This document shows positions 23,521 through 36,279 of a stretch of 64,000 bases of DNA, in pieces (the stretch's first letter is position 1; every line of letters begins with the position of its first letter). The notes beneath the pieces were generated by a model. It worked only from the letters and a program-made list of their open reading frames with translations, ran no database searches and was not told the origin of the DNA. Location: positions 17,567,839 to 17,631,838 of the forward strand of contig CM049316.1 of NCBI GenBank assembly GCA_026874595.1, in the 5' to 3' direction. Origin of the DNA: Sipunculus nudus (lineage: Eukaryota > Annelida > Sipuncula > Golfingiida > Sipunculidae). The translations under genes were made by a program, and so were the position numbers.

Positions 23521-26031
23521 AGGCACCCTACCACCCGAACTTCGATATTGAATACTGATGACGTTGGCACAAGCTGTAGGGTTCGGACCAATTTTAAGTT
23601 AAATAGATGCACTCGCCATTTCTCGGCGTGCTCCGTCATGAGTTTCTGTCTGTCAAATAGTTATTTTCACAATTTGAGAAAATAAGTTACGACATCCCTT
23701 ATCAATGATTCCTTAGATCCTCTTGAAAACGGTATGCGAGACTGCCGTGGACGTACAGGCAGCGCAGGTATATCCAATGTTCGGCCGACGAAGAATTAAT
23801 TTCCCTTATAGCATTTATTTGCACTACAAATCTACCCGATGAAAACGCCTTTTACTGCATGTATAAATTGAGAGATGCGTGCTACTATTTATAAAAAAAA
23901 ACACGTGAACAAAAAGCCCCCCATGCGGACTCGGGTAACTCAATGGCGGCAATTGAACTTAACGATCTATTTTCTCACCAACATTAGTGCTGAGGAAAAG
24001 GGAAAAGGTATTTTGCACATTTGACCCCGTAAATAAGTACATATATTTTTAATGAAGGTACTAGTTTAACACGACTCTTTAACATTTTTTATATGAAATA
24101 CTCCCACCCAGCCAATATTTTTATCCGACCTTGGAAAAGCTGTTCAATTGTGATAGATATCACGACTCCTAGGCCCAGTACATTTATTTAAAAAAAATAT
24201 CCTGCGAGTCATTTTTTCATGGCAAACCCATAACTAGTTCGTGACGATGACTATCCGATCGATTTTAAGTTAACGTTAACTCATCAATAAAGTAGTTCTT
24301 CAGTAATTATACTGATTTTATTTTACAGGGGTCCATCTACGCTTTAATAGGCGTGTTTGGTGGTTTGTTCGACATCCCCTTGCCAACGATCCCGATGAGT
24401 GCCGTTTCCGTGGTCGGCTTGCGTAATGGTCCGCCAAGACAACTAAAAGAGATGGCAGACTTATACTGCGAGGGCAAAGTGAGTTTTATTTAACATTACC
24501 GTATTTCCCGTGTTGAGGTAATCATCAGAGCTAATGAAACACGTATTCTCATATTCATGCATTTATTGTTTAGTTCATCCGGCTTTAGGTCATGTGAACT
24601 TATAAATGCCGTGGTGATGCAGCGACTGTCGGGCCTTCCGCCCATCTGGCGTCCATACAAAATTCACAAAGATAGGCCCATGGTCACGGCGCTCAGATGG
24701 AATTGAATATGACAGCTTTATAAAATCGTGGCATATAAAAGTTATTTTTCTCACCTGTTTTTCCTAATGCTAAGTCTGTCCTACAAGTATATTCTTCTTT
24801 TCTTGGTTCCGAATACGTGCGATGTTGCTTGGGCACCTACATTTGTATACATTCTGAGGCCGGCGAATATAGTTTGAATTAAACCCCAATATTTATTAGA
24901 TTAACTCTTCTATAAATACAAAATTTTAAAGAATTAAAAAAAAAGATATATATATATATAAGAGTGTTAAGCCCCCACCAATCCCAATTAGATATAATAT
25001 AATATAATCAAAATTGCTCCAGAAATAAAGGAGAGAAGCACTGATTTTGAAAAAGTAGCATTACTTTGCATAATTAATGTATTTCAAAATCATATGTATA
25101 TTTTTGACAACCCACACCTAGCCCTATAAAATAAAATAAACAAAATAAAAAAATAGATTAAGAATAAAGGAGAAGAAGCACTTTTAGCTCGGCTGACTGT
25201 AAATGATGTGAGGTATAGCGATGGTCCTTTGTAAACCAATATACCAGAAGTATGCAGTATTTGTTGCAGCGCAATAAAATTTTTTTCTCGACCTGCTCTT
25301 TATCATTTTTAATACTGAGTCCAACATAGCAAGATGGACTTTTCAAATTAATAAATAGTAACAATTGTGATATTTATCAATTATTTTTCCATTCGTTCGT
25401 TGAGGGTTAAACATAGAATTTTAGTCATTTCGTGTTGTTATAGGCTGTTAGCCAACCTTACATCTTAATAGCATATTTAGATGTTTCAGGTTAAATATGT
25501 TTATTGTTTTGTCTCAGAAACGCCGGTGACGGCATCAGCTACTGGATAATCATGCCAAACGATGAAAATGAATGTTCTTATACACGTGAACACTGTTGTA
25601 TATGTTTGTCTCTCCACAGGTTAAACGGCCACCCATCTGTCACGTGACCCTGGAAGACGCACCCAAAATATTGGATGGGTTGAAAGACGGTTCCTTTGTT
25701 GGCAGAGCCGTCATTTCACATCTTTGAAGTTATCTTAAAATCCATAATGTCATTCTCGATAAATTATATAATCAATGAAAAGACGGACTGGCGGACTCCT
25801 TTTTGATAGAGTATATGACTGACGAAGAAATAGTGCTAATAATCACGCAGATATCCGAATACAATAGTGTGAATTTCTACTCATACACCACAAGAGATAC
25901 ATGGACACTTTAGTGCAGGGGATGTTCATATAAAGGGGCTGTCAACTTGTCATTGATAATCCTTTGACTGATATATATAATGCTCTTATCGATTATTTAT
26001 TATCACAAACCCTACGTGGTAAGACAGAATC

Positions 26032-26037
26032 AATAAA
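26032..26037 (+). terminator. Polyadenylation signal of ADH copy 1
   Basis: AATAAA lies about 305 bp after the stop codon, in a segment conserved in copy 2 and, displaced by an insertion, in copy 3. Confidence 0.55.
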
Positions 26038-26039
26038 CG

Positions 26040-27830
26040 GTTTGAAATGACTACTTAGTTTTCCTTTTGTGTGTATAAATAGTGTCATCTTTTCAAATAC
26101 ACCGGGTTATATCTGGATTACAGGAATAAGAATATATGCTGGATGTTTCACATGCTTTTAAAAGACCGAAGTTTTTAACGTGTCGATTAGCCTCTGTCGG
26201 CAGAAATCCGATCTGCACGCTAAATTGGAAGATTGTGCTATAAAGTCACATTTCGCTCACAAACAAGTGCGCCTTTCTCGGGTTCATCGGTGTAAGCAAT
26301 TGGGTAGATAACACGCGCAGGACCCGTAGGTGATGTACAGCGAACCTGGTTTACGCCAGGATAAGTCCGTGCAACCACCCTGTCATCTAAATGGAATTCT
26401 GCAGATGTACATACTTAAAATGGAATAAAATGAAAGCGGTTACCTCCATACACACAAAATAAAAAAAAGTCAAATTTAACTCGTCAACTAATGTTTCCGA
26501 TATGACTTGATAAACCACTCGCCACCTTATAACAACAGTACGGCAAAAATTGAGAACACCGTCGCACAAACGGACCGCACCCGGAAATCAGCATTTTCCA
26601 AGGATTTAATTCACTACATGAATTAATAGGTGAAGCTCTAAGCGGAATGTATGAATAATCAATTTATTGCATACTGCATAAACGTGACGTCCGTAACCCA
26701 TCCGTGAACACATACAGGAACAGCTCTCGACGGGATATTCACGAAAAGCGACACTGGCCCGCACATCATTTGACTTATCGGCACTTCATGACATCGGAAT
26801 GTCTAGTTGGCGGTTGTGAATAAATATTATCCTGAATAATCGTCCTGATTATACCCCTAAACAGTACCCATTAAACCTCCTAAATAACAGATGTGTTCTA
26901 TTGTAAATATTCACCATGTAAATATACATGACACAAATAACCGTACGCTCCCCACTGCAGTCGTCCAAAGCATACTTTCGTGTAACGGCTGCTTTGTATG
27001 GCAAGGTTCTCTGGACATGAACACCAGGGTGCACACAGAACACCGAATTGTAATCATGTGACACCCGCTCTCCTTGGTTTGATTACACAAGAAAACAAGT
27101 CCGCACTGGTCTGATTCTTGGCTCTATGCCAAAACGGACGTTATCTGAACAACGAGGGCGGGTATCGCATATTTAAAATTTGGAATGGATGCACAATGTA
27201 ATATCACGCTTTCAGTGGTCTGATTACAATTCTTTGTTCTTTGCGCGCGCACCCTGCTGTTCATGCTCAGAGAACACTTGGCTGTATTTATTTTTCTATA
27301 TTACATCTACAAAACACCTCAAGTTTGGGTCTCTCTTGTATAATTTTCAAAATAAATTATGATATTAATTTTTTTACCTTAGAAGTTGTTGTTTCTACAG
27401 TGAAACAAGGCAAAGAAAATCAGGGTTTTTGTATCTTATTTTCTGTCCTGCTGCCATAACGGCCAGAGCCAACTAGAGCAAGCTAAATCATTCTATACTC
27501 TCCTTCATGAAGGTCAGGGCTCCGTGACCCCATATCATGTAAACAAACGGGACCACGTTAACTTTAAAGCAGCGCTTAGCTGCAACAACCACTTGCAACT
27601 GAACACGTACCTTTGCCAAATTAATGAGTTGCTGTGTACCGCTGAAATGCATGGCACTTACATCAAAATGACCAAGGACTTTGTTCATAGCAAATCTTAT
27701 CTTAAAGTACGACGGGTAAAACGGCGCATATACACACAGGTAAGATTGAGTTAACTTTATGATAAGGTACAACTTATCCTATTGGCCTGACTTAGCTATG
27801 CTGTGTTCATCAGGCTGGTACTGCTGCTAC
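26040..27830. other. Intergenic spacer between copies 1 and 2
   Basis: No gene was recognised. The spacer is nearly identical to 36280-38250 (between copies 2 and 3) and partly homologous to 48300-49740 (between copies 3 and 4). Open frames on both strands recur in the copies because of duplication and show no domain. Confidence 0.6.
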
Positions 27831-27833
27831 GGG

Positions 27834-27846
27834 TTGTATATTTTGC
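27834..27846 (+). promoter_or_regulatory. TATA-like element of ADH copy 2
   Basis: GTTGTATATTTTG lies about 85 bp before the ATG. The block is conserved at the same place before copy 3 (about 38248-38260), and a better TATATATA stands in copy 4 at 50777-50784, which supports a promoter role. Confidence 0.45.
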
Positions 27847-27925
27847 CAGTTTGTTACAGTTGCTGTCAATGGTGGTAGCTCAGATATATATATTTGATGG
27901 AACTGTTCTTTTCACTCTGTGAACG

Positions 27926-29767
27926 ATGAATAGACGGTTAGAACTCCGTGCATTTGGACAACCATTAGTGCTGACCGAGAAACCCATCCCCGAAGCCCCT
28001 CCAAAAGGCGCGGTCGTTAAGGTGAACACACATGTTTTTAAATTATACAGATACACCGTGATCTAAGTTTAGATGTATGTTTAAATTAATAAGTGAATGC
28101 TTCGTTCCCTACCCGGGGCGGGATATTAATTTCTGCTCCAGAGCCGATTTTGGCACGGTTTTTCCAAGCTCTATAAAAATCGAAGGGATAACATTTATAT
28201 TTGGCGAATATAGTGAGTTAAACTCGCCGTGGAAGCTTATAATATACAATTTTAAACAATCCGGAAATGCAAGTCCTCGAACAAATGGTTCTACAATTTC
28301 AGAATTAACGACCTATTATAACCAGAAATTTTGCAAACCTTCTGAAGTAATTTGTTTAGAAATCTGTTTCGAAAGTCAATGTTTGTAACTTTGATTATGA
28401 ATATGTATCTGTATTGTATTATCATTCAATGTAACACGTTTCGAGAGACAGAGAGTGACAGGGGAACAGGGGGAGGAGACAGGGCATACGGAAAGCTTTC
28501 TCTACATGTAAGTTCATGTGTGTGTGTGTGTGTGTTGAGCAGTGATTTCCTTATCGGATATTTTGAGTAATATATACACTGTTCATTGTTATTTTCAATA
28601 TAATTATTGTTTTTATTAGTTACATAAAATGCCACTCGTTCTTCTTTTCATGTACACAAGCTTCACTTCAGCGGGATATGTCACACAGACCTGGAGGTAT
28701 GTCGTGGTTACCTGGACATGGGGAAAGGTGACGATAGTGATCAGACCCTGGGAAGCTTGCTCACGTTACCGATAGTCCCAGGTGCGTTAAAGACTCACTG
28801 TCTTAACAATCGATACAGGTAAATCGATAAGGGCTAGGAAATTAAAATAAGGCGTTCCCTGGGCTGAGAGAGATAAGAATACAAAAGCGGATCCGGGGGG
28901 GGGGGGTTCAGGGGCTTCAAACCCTCTCCCCTTATTTTTATCCGCCTCAACCTTTTTTAGGGAATTCAGGCAAAATCTGACGACCTGGACCCTCTTTTTC
29001 CGGACCTTGGGACCTTTCGTTCAGGTTTTTTTCATTATTCCACCTGGGTTAGATCCCCCTCCCTCCCCCTTTCCTAAACCCTCGATCCGCCCCTGCAATA
29101 CATCTGACAATAAGAATTAAAGCCTCTATATTTACTCAATGATTATAGGCATTCCTAAACATCAAACATTAAATCTATAAGCGTAAACTCTGAAAATTTA
29201 ATATGCAATCATTTTATTATTACAAAGTGTATGGCATTGAAGAAATCAATGGAAAAAGTAACCACAGAACATTCATTTCACTGTTATAACAGTACATTGT
29301 ACACTTTTACAACTTTTTTTTCAAAACGGTTTTATATTATTTCACTTATTAAAATGAATATGTTGTTATTATATGACATGCCTCAAGACTAGGAAATCTC
29401 CGATTACACCATGCAAAAATTAGCCCACTCTGATCCGTTAGATATTGATATATATTTCTTTTTATAGAGCAGTTTATTCCAGTAACAGCTCATGTAATCA
29501 TCATTTTATCCCTCTTGTACTAAGTAACACGGCGGAAACATGATTCCTATCTTTATTTCCCTATGATGATTGGCATTTATCCCCCAACATTTGCAAGGGG
29601 GGGGGGGGGGTTAATATTGTTATTATCTCCTGCTGAGAGTGAGATGTATATATACTTAAAATAATATATAAATCTATAATTAGAATGAGAGACTTGCTGT
29701 ATTTCTGCCTTTCTCTTTTACCAGATGTTTTAATCTTATTCTTGGTTGAAAGATTTCAAATACACGT

Positions 29768-29811
<44 letters not shown>

Positions 29812-32800
29812 ATATATATATATATATATATATATCAAACAAACGCCGCAAACCTTAAAGATAAACTGACGCCACTGATCAGCCACACGTCAAATATATA
29901 AGTGGGATTTGATAATAATTTGCTGCTGTGTTCCAGGCCATGAACTGGCTGGGGAAGTGTTCAGTCTGGGAGCCGATGTTGACGAAAGTGAGTATAAACA
30001 GTAACGTTAGAAAACCTGCTGACAACATCAAACAAAATTCTTTGGGAAAAAGGAGGTTCACTGGACACTTATAGCACAAATCTGCATCAACCCGAAAGAT
30101 AGGATATTTACAGGAAAAAAATAATTTAAAAAATCTTCATTAAGAAAAAAATCATTTGAATTTTATCTTGAATGTTGAAAGGTACATAAATATTTTACCT
30201 GATTTCAAGAGTTTTCTCACTTATCAATTATGTATCGCTAAACCCGTGCAAGCAAACATTCGGGAGAATAAGAAGTCACAGGAAATGTTTCTTCTTATAT
30301 CATCTTTTCATATTATAGTACTCCTTTTCTGTAAATCGACCGGAAAAAGACTTTGAAACAAATCCAAAGTTTACCTTGCAAACATGACACTTGATCGACC
30401 ACACTTAAGAAACATATTGCTTTATTTAATTGATTGAAAGAGAGTTAAAGTAAGGAGTAACTTTAAACAAATATGCAGTAAATGTTGTTGTTTGTAGAAA
30501 AAATATAAGAGTATGCCATATTTACATGTAATGGAATTGCATTTTCACTTTAATTTCAACATGTAATTTTGGCAGGTGCGTACAAATTCAGGAAGGGGGA
30601 TCACGTAATGTTACGTGGCAACGACGGGTGCGGAGACTGCGTATTCTGTCGTTTGGGAGAAAGTCAATACTGCGATGAACAGTGCTTACTTGGCTTTGGT
30701 ACCGACGGAGGGTTAGAGTCGATTAATTTATAAAAAAATAACTTAAAATTAAAATAAATAACTTTTATTATCTTGTTCTTCAAGAAAATCGATCAGTTTG
30801 CGAACTTTTGTTGTTGTAGACACAAATACAATGTCCTTCACACTGGATATAGGTTTTCGGCAAAATCCATGGATTTATTTAGAGCAGCACTTGAAAACTT
30901 TAAAATGCATTTTAAAAACTCTAGCTATAATGATTTAAATGTGAATTTAATTAGAATCACTAGAAACGGTATGGACCTTATATACAACTCTTTCTTCTTA
31001 ATGGATTCTATAACCAATCACGTTTACTGTATCTAGGCTATCCAAAAAGACCCAAAGAAAAAAAACCAATGGTACATCAATTGTCAGTCTATTTCATTCA
31101 TTTATTGTCTGCTTGCTCTCGATGTATTTCATCTGATTAAAGAGACATTTTCATGTGATCGAAAGCACATAAAATCCGTTTTGGGGATAAATTTGTGCTC
31201 TAATACACGGCCATCTTTTTATTCTGTATCAGCTATCAGCAGTACGTCTCCATTCGCTCCTTAGCATATATGCATAAAGTCCCGGATACTCTCCCCATGG
31301 AAATTGCTGCCCTACTTCCGTGCAGCGGGATAACCTCATACAATGCAATACAGGGAGTGAAACCACGGCTTGATCAACTTGTCAAAGCAGGAGGCAAGTA
31401 TAATCAGCCTTATATTTATAAATACCAAATGATAAACATACTATTTTTTAGAATACACGCAATTCACATTATATGAATAGAATCAATGTAGTTCTTTTTG
31501 AGTTATAACAAATATACATTTTATAAATCATAAGTTGAAGAGGAATTTTGATTAAGGTTATCAAGGAGTTTTGAGAAACACTCATTTTAAAAACCACGAA
31601 TAAGAGAGAAGAAGTGAATATTAAAAAGTGTGTGAGCCTCAAAGTTAAAAAATAACTAAATGGTTGACAAATAAGTAAATAATTTATTTAAGAGTCCGCT
31701 TATATTTGTTATACTAAAAGTGAAAGATCTATGTTCTTTAAGGACATGTGGCTGTTCGTTTCGCATGGTCAACAGACTTCTTTAATCATTTGTATTTTCT
31801 TGTCATGTCAGGACCTGCTGATCTGCTTATTGTTGGGGTTGGTGGTATAGGACTTTGGGCCGTCAGCTTTGCCAAGGCAGTATTGCCACTAGGTGTCACG
31901 GTGATTGCAACTGATACCGGAGTAAGTATTCTAAATACATTTCGGCACTACATAAATGTAAATATATATGGCTTGGAACCTAACAAAACAGAGTGATGAT
32001 GACAGCAACTATACATAAAGAACAAAATAGGTTTATTTATTCCATTACCGAAGCAAAGTATATAACACATCCCTTTTTTCTATTCCGTGGGGTGTTATAT
32101 TTTTTAATATATATTTCGTACCACAATCCACTTAGAGTTCATTTGTTGAAAATTAAGTTAAACAATGTAAAAGCATGATTTCCTAAAAATTAAATCCAGA
32201 AAATAATATATATATGTGTGTGTGTGTTACTTAGTCGAACACCTCGAAAATGCAACTACTTTTTCGAGGTGTTTTAGTGGTCGTAATTGGGAGGGATTAC
32301 TATATATATGGTTGTTTTCTTTTCTCTCCACAGGAAGCAAAACTAGAAGCTGCTAAGGCGCTGGGAGCCGATGAAACAGTTTTATGGAACCCTAAAGGTT
32401 AGAATGCTAAACATGCGTGCACTGGCTTCGTAAGACTTTGCGAGAAATATACAAATATATATAAAATGATGCTTTGAAACCAACAGCAGATAAGTAATTG
32501 CATGTTTCTAAGAGTAAAAAGTACTAAATTGTATCCACCGTATACATCCTTATGTATAGTGCCTTCAACATATTAACAAAAAGATGTACCTCTCCTTGTC
32601 GGGAATACACGCCTAAGCTCAGTTGGCATTTTTATTGAACTCATGAACCAATTTCGAGTCGTGACACAAGCCATACGGACAACCGCACTGCAACGTGCAT
32701 CCATTTTATTGCATCTATATCATTGTCTGCAACTGGCATTTTTTAACATAAGTCTACGAGGAACACAAGAGGTTTTATGTGAATGTACAAAAAAGAGTAA

Positions 32801-33494
32801 CAGTCATAACTCATGGAACTAATGCTTGTATGATGTAAGAAATTCAACAAACACGCAGGAGGGGGAGATTTGCCAATGCTCTGTTGTATAAAAATCCTGT
32901 AGGCGGTGAGGTATTGTCAGAAATAACGAAAATATTTGTATCATCGAGATATACAGTGCGGTTCTCGACATAACAGAGTACGCCACTCAGTCATTTCCGC
33001 AAACCCTTTAATATCAGGTTACTAAATGTCGCCCTCTGCCATCCTTACTGAGCCATATAATATTCATGTAATGTAAAACAATTTAAGCACTCCTGCATGT
33101 TTATAACTTCTGCTGATAGATATTGAGGGAAATATCAAGAAAGTGCGTGAGGTTTGCCCACGTGGATTACAAGGCTGTGTTGACTTTGTGGGAAGCACAT
33201 CCACTGCGCAGTCGGTCATCCCACTCATGGGAATGGTGAGTTTTTTTAGTTTTTTTTTTATTTTATACGTGCCCCATTGTGTTAATTGCATCGGTCTTGT
33301 TCAAAAGGAAACATTTAGAATAAACCACATAGATGTTATTATTAAACATAGCAAGTTTCAGATTAGTTCGTGACCCAGTTCATATTCTTTTTAACCTTTT
33401 ATTTACGGTCTTTAAATTTTGCATATGATATTGAGAAAATGTGGGATATGGTATGCATTAAGTGTCAATTGAGTCGTCATATAAATACATGTTG

Positions 33495-33550
<56 letters not shown>

Positions 33551-35147
33551 AGGTTAACACGGTCTAGACCAAAACGAGGACTCCCTAATAGATATTAACA
33601 TCCCATAAACAGACCGAAAAGAAAACAGCTTGATCGAAATTATTAACCCTAATTAATTAGGGCCGAATTGACCGAAACGAGAAATACCGCATTAAATTCT
33701 TGTCTCATCTTAATTAACAACCATGGGAATAATGCGGCGAGGACTACCGCATCGAAATCCTAATCCTAAGTTGAAATTCGTATTTGAATACCGATGACAT
33801 TGGAGTGGCAGTACAAGCTATAGATGCACTCGCCATTTCTGGGCGTGCGCCGTCATATATTTCTGCCCATCAAATTTTTATTTTTACAGTTTGAGAAAAA
33901 GTAGTTACGACATCCCGTACCAATGATTCCTTAGGTCCTCTTTCAAACGGTATGCGAGACTGCCGCGAACGTACATGCAGCGCAGGTATATCCAATGTAC
34001 TGCCGACGAAGAATTAATTTCCCTTATAGCGAATTATTATCACTATAAATTTATCCGAAGAAAGGCATTTTACTGATTGTATAGAAATAGAGACAGACGC
34101 GTGCTACTATTTATAAATAAAACATGGAGCGTCCTCATGCGGAATAGTCTCGGATAACTCCCTGGCAGCAATTACACCTAACGATAGATTTTAATTTTAC
34201 CAGCATTAGTGCTGATGAAAAGAGAAAAAGTTATTTTACACATTTGACCCCGTATATAAGTTTATTTATTTTCAATGGAGGTACAATGTAAACACGACTC
34301 TTTACTTTTTTTATTTGAAATACTCCTACCCACCCAATATTTTTATCCAACCTTGGAAAGGCTGTTCAATTGTTACTGATATCATGATTCCCAGGGCTAC
34401 TCCGTTTATTAAAACAATCATGTTTTCATCGCTAACCCATACCAAGACCATGACGAGGACTACCCGATCGATTTTAAATTAACGTTAACTCATCAATAAA
34501 GTAGTTCTTCAGTAATTATACTGATTTTATTTTACAGGGATCCATCTACGCTTTAATAGGCGTGTTTGGTGGTTTGTTCGACATCCCCTTGCCAACGATC
34601 CCGATGAGTGCCGTTTCCGTGGTCGGCTTGCGTAATGGTCCGCCAAGACAATTAAAAGAGATGGCAGACTTATACTGCGAGGGCAAAGTGAGTTTTATTT
34701 AACATTACCGTATTTCCCGTGTTGAGGTAATCATCAGAGCTAATGAAACACGTATTCTCACATTCATGCATTTATTGTTTAGTTCATCCGGCTTTAGGCC
34801 ATGTGAACTTATAAATGCCATGGTGATGCAGCGACTGTCGGGCCTTCCGCCCATCTGGCGTCCATACAAAATTCACAAAAATAGGCCCATGGTCACGGCG
34901 CTCAGATGGAATTGAATATGACAGCTTTATAAAATCGTGGCATATAAAAGTTATTTTTCTCACCTGTTTTTCCTAATGCTAAGTCTGTCCTACAAGTATA
35001 TTCTTCTTTTCTTGGTTCCGAATACGTGCGATGTTGCTTGGGCACCTACATTTGTATACATTCTGAGGCCGGCGAATATAGTTTGAATTAAACCCCAATA
35101 TTTATTAGATTAACTCTTCTATAAATACACAATTTTAAAGAATTAAA

Positions 35148-35200
<53 letters not shown>

Positions 35201-35966
35201 AGTGTTAAGCCCCCACCGATCCCAATTAGATATAATATAATATAATCAAAATTGCCCCAGAAATAAAGGAGAGAAGCACTGATTTTGAAAAAAGTTGCAT
35301 TACTTTGCATAATTAATGAATTTCAAAATCATGTGTACATTTTTGAAAACCCACACTTAGCCATATAAAATAAAATAAACAAAATAAAAAAAATAAATAA
35401 AGAATAAAGGAGAAGAAGCACTTTTAGCTCGGCTGACTGTAAATCATCTGAGGTATAGCGATGATCCTTTGTAAAACAATATACCGGAAGTATGCAGTAT
35501 TTGTTGCAGCGCAATAAAATTTTTTTCTCGACCTGCTCTTTATCATTTTTAATACTGAGTCCAACATAACAAGATGGACTTTTCAAATTAATAAATAGTA
35601 ACAATCGTGATATTTATAAATTATTTTCCATTCGTTCGTTGAGGGTTAAACATAGAGTTTTAGTCATTTCGTGTTGTTATAGGCTGTTAGCCAACCTTAC
35701 ATCTTAATAGCATATTTAGATGTTTCAGGTTAAATATGTTTATTGTTTTGTCTCAGAAACGCCGGTGACGGCATCAGCTACTGGATAATCATACCAAACG
35801 ATGAAAATGAATGTTCTTATACACGTGAACACTGTTGTATATGTTTGTCTCTCCACAGGTAAAACGACCACCCATCTGTCACGTGACCCTGGAAGACGCA
35901 CCCAAAATATTGGATGGGTTGAAAGACCATTCCTTTGTTGGCAGAGCCGTCATTTCACATCTTTGA
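27926..35966 (+). CDS. Zinc-dependent medium-chain alcohol dehydrogenase, copy 2 (hybrid gene)
   Basis: Exons: 27926-28021, 28661-28781, 29937-29987, 30576-30711, 31233-31393, 31812-31921, 32334-32397, 33120-33235, 34538-34687 and 35859-35966 (TGA), 1113 nt or 370 residues, a normal length for the zinc MDR family. Catalytic-zinc ligands appear as Cys39 (GICHTDL), His74-Glu75 (GHELAG) and Cys165 (LPCSG). Structural-zinc Cys108, 111, 114 and 122 have the classical 3-3-8 spacing. GVGGIG at 197-202 is the Rossmann loop, and Asp223 at the end of the second strand suggests NAD+ over NADP+. It should oxidise an alcohol or reduce an aldehyde or ketone; the substrate is unknown. No signal peptide is seen, so it is probably cytosolic. 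Intron 5 has a GC donor. Exons 1-8 match copy 3 and exon 10 resembles copy 1 (PPICHVT). Confidence 0.9.
28887..29090. mobile_element. MITE-like element in intron 2 of copy 2
   Basis: It begins GCGGATCCGGGG and ends CTCGATCCGC, a short imperfect inverted repeat, with pyrimidine-rich interior. A near-identical copy lies in intron 2 of copy 3 (39306-39510), so insertion preceded the duplication. Confidence 0.45.
29771..29834. repeat. (TA)n microsatellite, intron 2 of copy 2
   Basis: An almost pure TA run interrupted once by TTGA. The equivalent in copy 3 is at 40191-40241. Confidence 0.85.
32238..32273 (+). other. Perfect 13-bp intronic hairpin before exon 7 (copy 2)
   Basis: AACACCTCGAAAA and its exact complement enclose a 10-nt loop about 60 bp before the exon 7 acceptor. 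The same hairpin is present in copy 3 (about 42647-42682). Its role is unknown: a transposon footprint or an RNA structure are both possible. Confidence 0.5.
33498..33550. repeat. (TA)n microsatellite, intron 8 of copy 2
   Basis: A TA run directly before the intronic minisatellite. The shorter counterpart in copy 3 is at 43907-43945. Confidence 0.85.
33563..33775. repeat. Degenerate intronic minisatellite (intron 8), copy 2
   Basis: The same theme as 23275-23520. It includes the 16-bp inverted repeat CCCTAATTAATTAGGG at about 33648. Confidence 0.5.
35151..35198. repeat. (TA)n microsatellite, intron 9 of copy 2
   Basis: A long TA run; copy 1 has only a short one at 24947-24960 in the same place. 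Confidence 0.85.
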
Positions 35967-36269
35967 AGTTATCTTAAAATCCAGAATGTCATTCTCGATA
36001 AATTATATAATCAATGAAAAGACGGACTGGCGGACTCCTTTTGATAGAGTATATGACTGACGAAGAAATAGTGCTAATAATCACGCAGATATCCGAATAC
36101 AATAGTGTGTATTTCTACTCATACACCACAAGAGATACATGGACACTTTAGTGCAGGGGATGTTCATATAAAGGGGCTGTCAACTTGTCATTGATAATCC
36201 TTTGACTTATATATATAATGCTCTTATCGATTATTTATCATCACAAACCCTACGTGGTAAGACAGAATC

Positions 36270-36275
36270 AATAAA
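36270..36275 (+). terminator. Polyadenylation signal of ADH copy 2
   Basis: AATAAA about 305 bp after the stop codon, in the same context as in copy 1. Confidence 0.55.
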
Positions 36276-36279
36276 TGGT

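Larger units (their letters stand above)
17086..25727 (+). pseudogene. Zinc-type alcohol dehydrogenase-like gene, copy 1 (pseudogene)
   Basis: Exons: 17086-17181, 18264-18384, 19320-19370, 21713-21848, 22341-about 22486, 22622-22731, a trimmed exon at 22942-23030, 24329-24478 and 25620-25727 (TGA). Exons 1-4 read cleanly, keeping the Cys of GICHTDL, the HE of GHELAG and four structural-zinc Cys. Two lesions break it. Exon 5 lacks 16 bp present in copies 2 and 3 after TACGCCTCCAT, which shifts the frame and gives TAA at 22423-22425. The DNA carrying exon 7 and the first part of exon 8 is also missing (gap between exon 6 and the rest only about 210 bp, against about 1.2 kb in copy 2). No alternative acceptor at exon 5 restores the frame. 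From exon 9 to the downstream spacer the copy is almost identical to copy 2. Confidence 0.85.
24329..34540 (+). repeat. Recent tandem duplication, unit 1 (about 10.2 kb)
   Basis: From exon 9 of copy 1, through its 3' end, the spacer and exons 1-8 of copy 2, the sequence is nearly identical to unit 2 (34541-44940). Differences are scattered substitutions, microsatellite lengths and one 178-bp indel. The 16-bp-deleted exon 5 and exon 7 loss of copy 1 lie outside the unit. Confidence 0.85.

Noticed and set aside
28077-28388. 103-residue open frame in intron 1 of copy 2, repeated at 38495-38809 in copy 3
   Set aside because: The similarity reflects the recent 10-kb duplication. There is a 3-bp indel, no recognisable domain and no counterpart in copies 1 or 4, so it is treated as intronic chance.
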